Assembly: GCA_011800155.1 (NCBI GenBank)
Contig: CM022371.1
Coordinates: 1,736,001-1,800,000, forward strand
DNA length: 64,000 bases
Direction of reading: 5' to 3'
Source: Flammulina velutipes
Taxonomy: Eukaryota > Basidiomycota > Agaricomycetes > Agaricales > Physalacriaceae
A program made the translations under genes and the position numbers. Of this stretch, positions 11,585 to 22,026 are shown piece by piece. Position 1 is the stretch's first letter. Each line of letters begins with the position of its first letter. Below the pieces are notes generated by a model. It was not told the origin of the DNA. It saw nothing but the letters and a program-made list of their open reading frames with translations, and did not search any database.

Positions 11585-11824
11585 GATGGAAGTACGAAAG
11601 CAAGAGTGTTTCAATGAGAGGATGCTGTTTTACGTAAGGTAACGATCGTTCTCTTGTCTGGACTACGCGCATTCTACGCGACGAGTACGGTCTCTGCTGT
11701 AACCCGTCTCATAGACGACAGCCATACTAAAATGCAATCCAACTAGATATCGAAAGCTAAGAAACATATCCATAAATGTGTAGGTATCAAGATCGTCAGG
11801 TCATAAGGAACTTCATCCTAGCAT

Positions 11825-12720
11825 CTACTGTACATTGATTCGCTCGTATTCATTATTGATTTGGCGTACAAAGTCATTTGCAGTGTGGCCGCCCTAGCAT
11901 CGTTAGAAGATGTCGGATAGGAACACCAAGAAAGAACATACCTCACACTCCTTCCATGTCCCGTCGTGTACGCACACAGGGACTTCGTTGATAAGAACAG
12001 TGCAGCTTTGGCTGTGAGATTGATCAAACAATGCACTCGAGTGATGGCAACTTGACCAACCTAATGTTCATCTGTTTGCCCAACTTGACGCTTTCCTGCA
12101 GGAGCGCAACACCTTCTTCACCATGCCCTTCATCTCCAATACAGTCGCCAGTCCCAGCGTTCCAGTCAACGTTTGCTGAATTGGCGCACTTGAGTGCAGT
12201 CTCCGTTTTCCCAATTCTGGCTTGTCCTTGGTAGTTGGAACAGTGAATGAACTCCCAGAACTGAGCAAATGATGATGCGTGGCGGGCGACACAGAGCTGA
12301 TGCACATTCCCTGCGCACTCTTGAGAATCATGAGGGCATTTAACGCCAAAATCAGGCTCCGAATCGTCCAATCTACGCAGCTGGGTTAGAACGGGGGCAA
12401 CTGGCTGCTCGTCTATATACGCACTCGGCCACGTATACCAGCGTCAAGTCAATCTTTTTCCCTACCCTCCTTATCACTGTATCGAAAATGTTCTCGCAGA
12501 GTAGAGCATCTGGATCCCTGCTCTGGACAGCGAGATGGACCGGGACTTTAACATCGTCGTAAACCGAGAAGGGTGCCTCCTGGACAGCCAAGGGAACAGC
12601 GCAAAGTGAGAAAGGTATAAGCAGAGATAATACAGCCAGAGAAAGCATTGATAGAGACGACGTCGTAAAGGCAAGAAGCAAACGGTGGAGCTGAAAATCG
12701 CGCATTGGCATCAAGATCAT
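11825..12720 (-). CDS. GILT-family (lysosomal thiol reductase-like) secretory protein, altered active site
   Basis: GILT proteins reduce disulfides in acidic compartments through a CxxC centre. Here a hydrophobic segment (LLLAFTTSSLSMLSLAVLSLLIPFSLC) acts as signal peptide or anchor; starts at 12720 and 12705 are both possible. The core reads VPVHLAVQSRDPDALLCENIFDTV, then after an intron with branch site CTAAC, EPDFGVKCPHDSQECAGNVHQLC, which fits the family signature CxHxxxECxxNxxxxC. It ends with FIHC, ALKCANS, SCTVLINEVPVCVHDGTWKEC and RINVQ-stop. The residue where family members carry the first catalytic Cys is Asp (codon GAT), and the second position is Ala. Redox activity is therefore doubtful, although the structural Cys are all present. 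Its promoter is squeezed into about 90 bp before MIX23. Confidence 0.85.
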
Positions 12721-12810
12721 AGATTACGTCATGCATTGCAAGTCACGTGGGCATCGTGAAGATTTCGGCATCGCGATTCGCTCTTGATGAGTAGAAAGGA
12801 TTGACTATAA

Positions 12811-13581
12811 TTATCGAGAGTACCACATTTGCCGAGCCTCTTCTTCTGTGTTTAATGGTGGTTCGAAATACTTGCAACGTGATCGGAAGGCTTGCAACCA
12901 TTAGTGAGATACAGTCAGAATAACCAGGACTCACCGTCAACAGATCGCCTGCGAACGATAGTCTCAACTGTCAATTCACGATGGATCTGGTCACGCTGGA
13001 GAACATGAGCCACATAAACCGACGAGTGATATGCCACATCCTCACCAAGACTTCTTGTGAGTACGCTTCAGCTTTGGCTTTCCTCTGTTCAGCAGGAGTT
13101 GCCTGCGAATCTTGTGCTACCAAGGCTTTGTCTTGAAGAGATTGATCTACCACATTTACGCAGTACTCTACCAAGCGTGTCCGATTTGACCAATTCGCTA
13201 GATAAAGGAACAGAGTGATGAGCAATGTCTGACACACCCACGTAAGTGAAGAACATACACATGAGTTCCTTCCAGATATTTAGGCAAGCCTGGTCCTGTA
13301 CTGTTCCCTTGCCGGACGACCGAGATTCACGTTCACTGCCGCGTACGACAGCATTAGCGCGATTCAAACGCATGGTAATAGAGTCATCCAATTGTCGGTA
13401 TTCTTTTAGAAGATCTAACAGTTCCTTTCTTCAGCCTTGGGTAAGAAACCAGAGCAAGTCGACACGAGCCTTTGAAGAGCGAAAGATTGAGGCAAGTCGA
13501 AGGAGATACATGAACGATTTGGGGTGGTAAAGATGGGGCCTGGACTGCAAGACTTCCTAGCTGAGGCGTTCCGGCAGACAT
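12811..13581 (-). CDS. MIX23/Cid2 family mitochondrial intermembrane space protein
   Basis: MIX23 (CCDC58; caffeine-induced death protein 2 in fission yeast) is a small Cys-containing protein linked to mitochondrial import. Recognisable parts: MSAGTPQLGSLAVQAPS, CLNLSLFK, ELLDLLKEYRQLDDSITMRLNRANA, DQACLNIWKELMSNWSNRTRLVEYC (two Cys 20 residues apart, as in the human protein), RDQIHRELTVETIVRRRSV, and FRSRCKYFEPPLNTEEEARQMWYSR-stop. Later introns are canonical. The first junction, between FKG and ELLDLL, is odd: the only GT-AG solution I find is 37 nt long, giving FKGSKELLDLL. The start at 13581 gives the family's usual short N-terminus; an upstream in-frame Met at 13647 would lengthen it. 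Confidence 0.85.
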
Positions 13582-14688
13582 GACAATTCGTCCGTGTGGT
13601 TGGTGTGAAGGAGAGCGGATTTTGCCGCATTGCTGGGCCGCCGGCAATCTTTCGCCGGTACCGACAGTTCCACTCGATCACCCATACCATATATAGACAA
13701 CTGCCACTTTGCGTGGCGGAAAACGATATTGCGCGGCTACATGAACGAGGCGACATGAGGCATCTATTTCGCTTATTTGATATACGCTAATATGCCATTT
13801 CTGCGACTAAGCGGGACCCGCGACAGGGCTTTACAATGTCTTTCCTTTCTTTGTGGCGCCCTTCCTTTGTTGTCCATATTTCCTCGAGGCTACACTGCTA
13901 CCGAGACGCCATGTTGAAATACATAAAATGCAAATTCGTATCAATGCTTTATTGTAAGTCAAGTAGTATATGTCCTGTATGAAATACATCGTGATCCAGC
14001 TACGAACTTCGAACACAATGGAACGACACGCCTCCTGAGCCGCGATGCATTGATAGGGCTACTGATTCTCTCACGAGAACTCTAATTTGAGGACTCACAC
14101 GAGGTACTCACATCGATAGGCGCTTGGGGTTCTCTTACTTCTTCAATCGTTATCAATCATTGACACTGACGTATCGCGACTACCACGCTACACCCCCATA
14201 GTATCACCCGAAATCCACTGAGGGCAAAAGCCCTGCATTTAATCTTTGATGCCCACATGCCCTTGGGAGGGAGGACCCACCCACCCAAACATACCCAAAT
14301 ATCCGGCCTTCTCTCTGGAAATATCCCGCTGTCAGTTGGCCCAAAACAATGCTTCGAGCGCTTAAACCCCTGGAACAGATGGCCTGAGACGTTCCTTATA
14401 CGTATGTATCCATACGCGATGCAGTATTAGCGCCATCTCGTGTGTGTACCGTTATTCATGCGGCCAGCGGACCCTGTTAACATCGCTTGGAATTCCTGAA
14501 TAATTGTGAATTTCCTTCGAGGTCGATGGGGATAGCTCGAGTCACTCGTTGTCGTCGGAGCACGGAATTTAGTGGTACAAGATTGTAGGCATAGCATTGA
14601 AGAGTGTTACAATTGAGCAATATCAAAGCAAGAATTCCATTCGTATATTTCGTCAAGATCATAGGACAACAAACACCCAAGCTCTCGT
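13582..14688. other. Gene-free stretch (MIX23 promoter side and zinc-finger 3' side)
   Basis: About 1.1 kb without a convincing gene. Open frames on either strand are short and show no splice partners or family resemblance. It should contain the MIX23 promoter at the left end and the 3' UTR of the zinc-finger gene at the right. Around 14270-14300 there is a C/A-rich run with CCCACC/CCCAAA units. Confidence 0.5.
13688..13696 (-). promoter_or_regulatory. TATA-like element upstream of MIX23
   Basis: On the minus strand CTATATATG lies about 107 bp upstream of the MIX23 ATG. Position and sequence fit a TATA element, but AT-rich words of this kind also occur by chance. Confidence 0.3.
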
Positions 14689-16174
14689 TCATCGAGACTT
14701 TGGATTTTTTGTGCCTTCCTCAGGTTCCTTTTGTGCGCTCCATGGTGCGAGTGATTCGTGCTGAGAGCGGGGGTCACCCGGCTTGGGTTGTCTCTTGGTA
14801 GGTTTTGGTACGTACCCGTGCGCACTCACTTTGTGTCGGTGTAGCGCAGCCGGGTCGTTATACGTCCGATCGCAGCCCTCGTAAGGACAAAGATTTGGCT
14901 TGACACGAGTGCTAGAAAGTACGGTCAGAATAGGTCCGAACGTAAGTTCGAAGCTCACTGCTGGCTAGATATATGAACGTGGACATTTGTTTTCTGAATG
15001 AATTAACTCATTGAATCTTAGATGTGGCGCAAAAATACTCACCTGCGGAAACCTTAAACCACAAAAGTCACACGCATAACGACTTGGGGAAAATGAGCTA
15101 CGTATACAAGAGAGAGGCATATACCCACAGAATCTTCATGTGTACAGTCTCTACATGGCGCTTGACGAGCTGGCGGTTGCCGATGTATTGACAGGCGTTG
15201 CCGGTCTTCTCGCTCTGCCATAAACACTTGTAGATCTTGTCTGGGTATCTCTCTACGTATTGCTCCCATGCGTTGCGATTGACAGGATTTATACTGTCGA
15301 CTGTGAAAGCTGACGTCGAGGCCGTCGGACTGCTGCTGGGAGTCGTGCCGGAAGCTGTGCTGGACGTGGCGCTGGGAGGTGGCGCAGGATGAGCAGCCGC
15401 CGGAGAACTAGGCCCAGGGGTCTGAGAGGATATACGATGAAGAGTGAATGATGACGCGGGCGCTGGTGTCGTGCTCGCGACCGGGGCCATCTCATCGTCC
15501 GAGGAAGAGCTTGATGACGAAGGATCATCTTCCATTTCAGTAAGACTCGCACGTCTGACCCTCAATTCAGCATAAAGCATAAGTTTATCATAGTAGAAGC
15601 ACATACCGCATCGGTTCGAGCAGCGTAGCTGACCTGCAAAGGTATAAATGAGAAAAATACCTGATTCATATGGCGTGCGACGTACGGTGAATTCCGCCTG
15701 TTGGCAGTAAGAGGTGGCAGAGGGAACGACAAAGAAGGTGGGCTATTCGTGGGCCGGCTAGTACCCCCACTCCTGTGAGAGGACGTATGCGAGGACGTAG
15801 ATGAGCCGTCATCGTCTGTTAGGTGTCGTAACCCGAGACTTGGTCTTTCATCGATAGACGTGGTATGCTCGATACGAGGCCATCTGTATGAACCTGTACT
15901 AGCTGTGAAGTTACGCAAAGAGACGCCCCTTCGAGGAATTACAGGACGCGGAACGTCTTCGACGTCGGCTGATTGCCAGTAAGGATGTCTAACGCAACAC
16001 GTGTCAGTTAAACGACGAATGCTATGAAAGACGAGAATGATAACCTGTGAGGGGCGTATCGGTGCTCACTTCGCGTTCTAGACATGAAATAAGGGTCTAT
16101 AGCATATGGATGGATGCAGACACTCACCTTGACCCAGCGTAATCAATCTTGTCGTCGTCTTGAGAATGATCCAT
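14689..16174 (-). CDS. C2H2 zinc-finger protein, probable DNA-binding regulator
   Basis: The chosen start gives MDHSQDDDKIDYAGSR, followed by TRSEHRYAPHR and a Ser/Thr/Pro-rich region that includes a run of acidic and Ser residues (EMEDDPSSSSSSSDDE). The C-terminus has three zinc-binding segments: YKCLW...CQYIGNRQLVKRHVETVH, CDFCGLRFPQ...VHVHISSQH and LCPYEGCDRTYNDPAALHRHKVSAH. The last is a textbook C2H2 finger; the first is an atypical one with long loops. A basic tail (KPTKRQPKPGDPR) ends NPKSR-stop. The fingers become continuous only when short introns (for example one ending at the acceptor before KTNVHVH) are removed. I recognise no named orthologue. A nuclear role in transcription is inferred from the fingers. 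Confidence 0.75.
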
Positions 16175-16848
16175 TGAGCAATAACTAGCTTTGTGGCGTG
16201 GCGCTTAAACGAAAAAACCTGGAGCACTTGACGCCACCTGAAGCAATCGTTAACAAAGCAAGGGTACGCGGTAGATAAAACCACCGACGTGAAGGGGTGT
16301 GAGCAGCGACGAGAGACGGTGACCGGTTGGTAGAGAAGAGCAAGAGTGGGGGGCGCATGTTGAGGCGGACAGATCTGTGTATTTAACTGAAGAACATTCC
16401 CTTTTCTGCCTGTCCACACTTGCGGGGCCAGAATCACCATCAAAAGGATCTCCGACATTTAAAACGGCATTAAATGCCATCTCTGAGTCAAGCGCTTGGA
16501 TGCTTCGGTCACATTATATCATTGTCGCTCTGGCTTATGAATAACCTTGGATCTGGTAAAGCCAGTCGTTCTGCGTGGGAAGTCGGTAACAAGCACTGTC
16601 ACTGTCAAGTGGAAACCCTGAAATGAAGGTTGGTCAGGAACATTTGTACACAAAAAGCCGACGATCTATAATTTCGGACCGTCCAATTTGGTGCGCTTTC
16701 CCGAAAAGGCCAGTAGGATTGTCAACAAAGTAGCGTTCTAGTATACAACAGGTGAGGTAGATAGGTACATCAGGCAAATGAGCCGAGGCTGACACGCTGA
16801 AATCAATTTCGGAATGTAACGTGGACGGCTTCGCAGCATACCTGAGCA
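16175..16848. other. Spacer upstream of the zinc-finger gene
   Basis: About 670 bp. The part near the gene is its promoter and 5' UTR. A minus-strand frame (16480-16250, beginning MAFNAVLNVGDPFDG) could be an upstream exon or an unrelated chance frame; I found no in-frame join to the zinc-finger start. The right-hand part should be the 3' UTR of the next minus-strand gene. Confidence 0.4.
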
Positions 16849-17525
16849 TCAGAACGACATCGGTTCGTCGCGCCCTGTGAATGCGCCCGGCTCGACACTC
16901 CAGTCTTCTTCTTCTTCAGTCACAGAAGGAACGTTGTGGGGAACACTGTTTGTTCCAAAGGCAGTGGGGAGTGATTGAGTTTTCGAGAATGCGGACTTTC
17001 TGAGTGGTTTGATGGGCCTCTCTGCATTCAGAGGCGTGATGTTGTCGACAGACATGCGCGTAGTGAAGTTGGAGGTGGACGCAACGGGTTCCTCGTCCTC
17101 TTCGACGGCTGACTCGTCTACTCGTCGTTTACGCGTCTGCGACGACGAGGGCATCGACGAGCTGGTGAAGACATCTAGCAAGGTATCATTGGATGATTGG
17201 AATATCACTGATCCGGCGGACTGCGCGCGAGAGGGCCCGTGTGTGCGAGTGAACCGATTCGTATTGTATCCTTCCGTTACATCTGTAGAGATATATCAGC
17301 AGCGAAGACACAGAGGGCACGATGACATGAATAACTCTTCCTAACACGCGAACCAATGTTTCTGAGACGCGCAGTAATGTCGGGATCGTCGCTGGACGCG
17401 TGTAAGCTTGACAGCGCATTAAAGTATAATTTGACGTACGTTGAGAAAGAGCGAGAGAAAGCGTTGCTAGCATTATTTGACGCGTGTAAATCTTCTGTTA
17501 GAGCGCGTTTGCTAGGCGTATCCAT
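16849..17525 (-). CDS. Small protein, possible ribonucleotide reductase inhibitor (Spd1/Dif1-like)
   Basis: Two introns must be removed: one with donor GTACGT inside the first 180 bp, and one of about 53 nt with donor GTTATT. The result starts MDTPSKRALTEDLHASN, then ITARLRNIGSRVRKNVTEGY and NTNRFTRTHG, then FQSSNDTLLDVF, a nuclear-localisation-like stretch (QTRKRRVDE), an acidic patch and the end DWSVEPGAFTGRDEPMSF-stop. The protein is about 160 residues, mostly disordered. The RVRKxVTEGYxT block reminds me of the fungal ribonucleotide reductase inhibitor family (Spd1, Dif1), small disordered proteins that control dNTP synthesis. That assignment rests on one short motif remembered, not compared, so it is tentative. 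Gene reality is well supported by the clean splicing. Confidence 0.5.
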
Positions 17526-18510
17526 GTTTGTTGAGAAAGGATGATGCTCGTCAAGATGGAAATTACATCCGCCGGCACGCCACCTGTGACTTTCGATCCG
17601 GACGTGATGGCGTGACAGTTGTCGAGAAAGTAGGAAATCAAGAGGAAATCCTGAGTGAGTCTGAAAGAGGAAGTATCAAAGAAAATCGGGCGGACATAGG
17701 ACCATGAGAGCTCATCCCCACAAAAGTGTGCGCCTGGCGCTGCTCTGGGTACGATACCGGTACCGCAATCAATCCCGACGGTGGTAGGCATCTGCATTAC
17801 TTCTGCATTGTTATCCAAATGGCTTGTGGACCACTACGAACCATAGAATGTCCTTGTATTGGACACAATCCATATTTAATTACGCTTACGAAAAAGCTAT
17901 GAAGCGGTGTAGTGAGAACAAGTGTACACCTTCATCTTAGAACCTGACACAATGTGCATGTGCCATGCCTTGCCAGATTTTGGCCTGGGACTCTTGGAAA
18001 ATAAATAAAGTATATTGCACTGATATGGACAAGAGTAGCCTTCCTTTCGAGTACTTGTAGATGATTGTGGCGTAAGAAGTGAGTTAGCACCCCGTCTTCT
18101 AATTGATATTGAATCAGATAGTCGAGCGCGAATTCAGATCTTTATATTACGAATGGTCTGTAAGATCCTATTCAAAGTAATTGAATGGAACTGAGAACCA
18201 GAAATAGCAATGCGACGAATGACCTAGTAAAGAGGATAGGCATCCCAAAATGTGAATTTGGTGTATATTGGAACGTCGGACCTCTACATAACATGAGTCA
18301 TTTGGTAGAGTATAGAGCTCAAACTCAAGAACGCGCCTGTGGCGTATCAATTGAACTTGAAGCGTGATTTTGCCGCCGGCATGTCGATTGATCGGCATGG
18401 ATGGCCGGCGTGTTGGACGAAGTAGGCTTTGTCTGCAACGTTCTCTACGCAGCTGCCAGCGGCGACGCTCTGTTTCTCGTAGTCGTCCTCGACGGCGACG
18501 AGCGGTCTGA
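17526..18510. other. Spacer before the kelch gene
   Basis: Nearly 1 kb between divergent genes. A 106-codon minus frame (17818-17498) overlaps the start of the small protein gene and is probably chance or an upstream ORF. The rest is AT-rich and should hold both promoters. I see no other feature. Confidence 0.4.
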
Positions 18511-21500
18511 ATGTCTGCACGTTTATTGCTTGTTCTTCTCTGTTTCCGTTCTCTTCTTTCTGCATACGCTCAGTCTATTTCAACGTCGATAACGGTACCG
18601 CCTCTCCAATGGATTAATCTTTCTGCACTTCTTCAAGGTCCTACGAAACCACCACCGTTGAAGGATGCGACGATAGGCTACGATGAAACGAGGTGCGTAC
18701 ACACTAAATGTGCACCTATTGCACCATTTAACGTCCTGCAGTCGCTCTCTAATTGTATTTGGTGGTGAATCTCAAGGCGGGTTTCCTCAATCCCAAACGT
18801 ATCTGTGAGCTGGAAGAATCTCATTACTTCTACACGTTCTCAAACATTTCTAGCCTCAATCTCGATACACTTACCTGGTCTGTTCCTCGACCTCCCGCAA
18901 CACTTACTACCACTCCCTCCGCTCGGTCTGTCGCTCTTGGAGGCATCGATTTCGCCGCAAGCAAGTACGTAGCTATCATTCCCCATTGTATTTGGTCTGA
19001 CTGTCGGTCTGTAGTCGACACGGTTTCGTAGTCATTGGCGGAAAAGGGTCGGATGGACAAGCACTGTCAGATGTTTGGGTACGCAGCATTCTCTCTCAAA
19101 TTTATCGGCTACCTATACCTTCGCCTTTAGGAATACGATTTCAACAACCAATTCTGGTCCGAGGTCGGTGTCTCTCCGGGAGGCCCATCCCCTCGTTGGG
19201 GAGCCATGGGAGGCATTGACATCGCCACAGATCCCGTTCAGGATCCCGTTATAGCTGGTCCAAACAATACGTTCTACCTTGTTGGCGGTACAGATGGCTC
19301 CCAGTCTTTCTCGCTGTCCGATATCTGGCGGCTAGACATGGCCGGGACTTTGTCATCTAATCTTCCAAATGATGCGTTGGGCAGCTGGAATCAAGTTTCT
19401 ATCGGCAATCTTCCTCCTAGAGCAGATGGTGCTGGGGCTGTTCTAGGCCAGCATGTTGTAGCCGTTGGTGGCTGCAACTATCCTTCGCTCAATGAATCCT
19501 GCGTACTCCAAGATTCCTACATCCTTGACCTAGAAGCCAACTCGCAGAAATCTCCACAAGGTTGTCCTGTTCCAAGAATGAATCCAGTGCTTGTGGCGAA
19601 TACCAATACTTTCTCCACAAGCTTCTCTTCTCAATTGTTCCTTCTTCTGGGTACATTCAACGAATCCTTGTGGTCAGACAACGGGAATCTGGAGAAAGGC
19701 GAAGTAGTCAGTCATTCAAACTTTATCAGTTCGCTGCCAAGTTCTCACACATGTGGTAGGCTGTTCTTGATGTCGACACAGGACTATGGAGCAGGATCTT
19801 ACCCGCTGGTGATCCAGGTAAGTCTTCTCACTCATTCTCGGGCTAATTACTGAAGGTATCTGGTTTCCAGGAAGCACAGGTACCGAGACTTTTCCCAGTC
19901 CTCGTAAAGGTGCCGCCTCGTTTGCATACTCGTCAGCGCTGGTAGGAGCAAGTCGAGATAGCGCATCCGACATCATAGTAAGTCCTCCTTTCTGTTCTCA
20001 ACATTGCTCTTACTTGTGTGTCAGGTTTTCGGCGGCGAAGATGCGACGGGTCAGTATCTGTCTGAAGTTTGGATTTTACGGGCGTACGATGGCACAATCA
20101 CCTCATCAAATAGCCAGTGGAGTGGATATGGTGATGGTGATCTAGAATCGGGCATCAGCGCGAGTGGTACCCATGTTTCTTCCCAGTTTCTCTCAGAGTG
20201 CGCCTTAGCCCTCTCGCCTTCTAATCCTGGTACCGGGACAAGTTCTGGTGGTTCTTCTCCGACATCTACGCCCGATCCCGTGGAATCTAATCCGCCGTCT
20301 TCACCTTTGGGCCCTACCTATGAAATATCTTTCTACCACAAGCTCTTTGGCCCTCTTTCGCTGACCATTCTTCTACCCGCCATCATCATGTTCAGGCTTT
20401 TCTCTCCAGTGTACACAGGAATCTCCCTCTCCCAAAGTGCCATGACATGGCTCTATGTATCAGGGTTCCTCACTCTGATATCGTACGGCATGGGAATAGC
20501 TGCATTAGCGCTGTCATTCACAACCATCCGAACAAACACTTCAGTCGCTAAAAGAGCAATGTCCACCTCGTCATTGCCTACGACACATGCCAAAATTAGC
20601 CTTGCATTCTTCATCGGGCTCTATGGTGTCGTTCCCATAGGTTTTCTCATACTTGCCGTCTATCGCCGTTTCAAGCAAACCCCGTCATCTACAACTCCCG
20701 AGACGCAACCAACAGATACATCGCGAAGCGAAAAGCTGGAAGTGCCGGACGCCACATCCTCGCGGGAGCCCATTATATCCAATTATCCCGATTCTTCGCG
20801 GGCACCAACTCCTCGTCATAGGACCCCGTCCTTTGGGACGTCCGCCATGCTACGTCCGAGTAATGATGGGCGCCTATCCAGTGATAGCGAGTCAATCTCA
20901 TCAGCTGGACCCACTCGAGCTTTCGAGGTGCTCAATCGTCCTCCAAGACATCGTAAAAATAGCGAAAGCTGGCTCTCGCATCCTCCCCTAGACGCAACTC
21001 ACCAGGCGCAACGGAGCCTGGCAGACATCGACTGGCTTCACCGAAGGCGGAGCCTCAACGCCGTGGTATGTACTTTGGTCAAATTATCTGCGTCTCTCTT
21101 CTGATTGCTTGTCCCTTCTAGGATGAGCTCGATTATGCCATCACACAAGTCATCCGTTCACAGCAGGCGCATGCACACCAAAGTCCCACCGGTCAAAGCC
21201 CTGCTCAGATACCATTCCCTTCATGGACTGATGTAATCCTACGAACCAGTCTGCATTTTTTTCTCATCGGTCTCATCATAATATGCCTCATAGCGTTATG
21301 GGCTCGTGCGCCGCGTGCCACTTTCGCCGTATTCCTAGTGTGGGTGATTGTCATGTACACTATCATTATCTCCCTCTCTTTCATCGGGCGCCCTCCGTCG
21401 TCGTGCCTCACTATCGTGTTCCACCGTCTACGGTCGGAAGAAACTCCTGTGTCTACGCCACATCCCGAGGCAGCCACAGAGCTGAACGGACCGTATATCC

Positions 21501-21679
21501 ATCAACCGTCTCATCGAACACTCCCTTCGGACCGTCAAGCTCGAAGTGCGGAGGACGATGATGACGACGAGGACGAAGATACCCGACAACGGCGAATGGA
21601 ACGCGAGATGGAACGCAGAGAGGTGTCTATTGTCACTGTTCCAAAACGCAAGTTATGGATAACGAACCCGGAGTCCTGA
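18511..21679 (+). CDS. Kelch-repeat membrane protein with C-terminal helix bundle
   Basis: The start gives a signal peptide (MSARLLLVLLCFRSLLSAYA). Kelch/galactose-oxidase-like blades follow, recognisable by paired Gly: LIVFGGESQGGF, FVVIGGKGSDGQALSDVWEYD, FYLVGGTDGSQSFSLSDIWRLD, VVAVGGCNYP and VFGGEDATGQYLSEVWIL. A Ser/Pro linker leads to hydrophobic segments (FGPLSLTILLPAIIMF; WLYVSGFLTLISYGMGIAALAL; HAKISLAFFIGLYGVVPIGFLILAVYRRF), a disordered Ser/Pro loop, and two more (LHFFLIGLIIICLIALWA; FAVFLVWVIVMYTIIISLSF). It ends in a charged tail (DDDDDEDEDTRQRRMEREMERREV) and WITNPES-stop. The helix arrangement, with one His before a helix, loosely recalls cytochrome b561 cores, but paired haem His are not obvious. 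Topology suggests an outside-facing kelch propeller; function unknown. Confidence 0.8.
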
Positions 21680-22026
21680 CCGTACGATATGTATTAACTA
21701 CCCGTATCATTCCTGTCTGTTTTCTATGTGAGTACTAATGTGTACGCTTTAATCTTTGATACCACCTAGGTCTACGTATACTGCTTGTACTTGTAGATAA
21801 ATGCAGTGGACATTTGCTTTGTTGCACTTACACCATAGTGCACTCACTGGGGGGAAAGCTAAACGATAACGTGACCGTGTTCGAAAAGTAACTTTTTGAA
21901 ATTCAATAGTCAGCGTGGCGCTGCGGCAATGGTGAATTCATGTATATGCAAGTAAGTATGGGTCCGTGTAATAAATTAAGTAGCAATAGGTAGCAATCAA
22001 AGCAATTCGAGAAACCACAAAAAAAA
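21680..22026. other. Convergent spacer
   Basis: About 350 bp between two convergent stop codons, presumably both 3' UTRs. It contains A-rich runs near the right end but no clear hairpin or gene. Confidence 0.5.

Noticed and set aside
16250..16480. Minus-strand frame starting MAFNAVLNVGD as first exon of the zinc-finger gene
   Set aside because: No splice combination I tried joined it in frame to the MDHSQDDD start; kept only as a note in the spacer.
17498..17818. Minus-strand 106-codon frame before the small RNR-inhibitor-like gene
   Set aside because: It overlaps that gene's start in another frame, has no family features, and fits a chance or upstream frame better than a gene.
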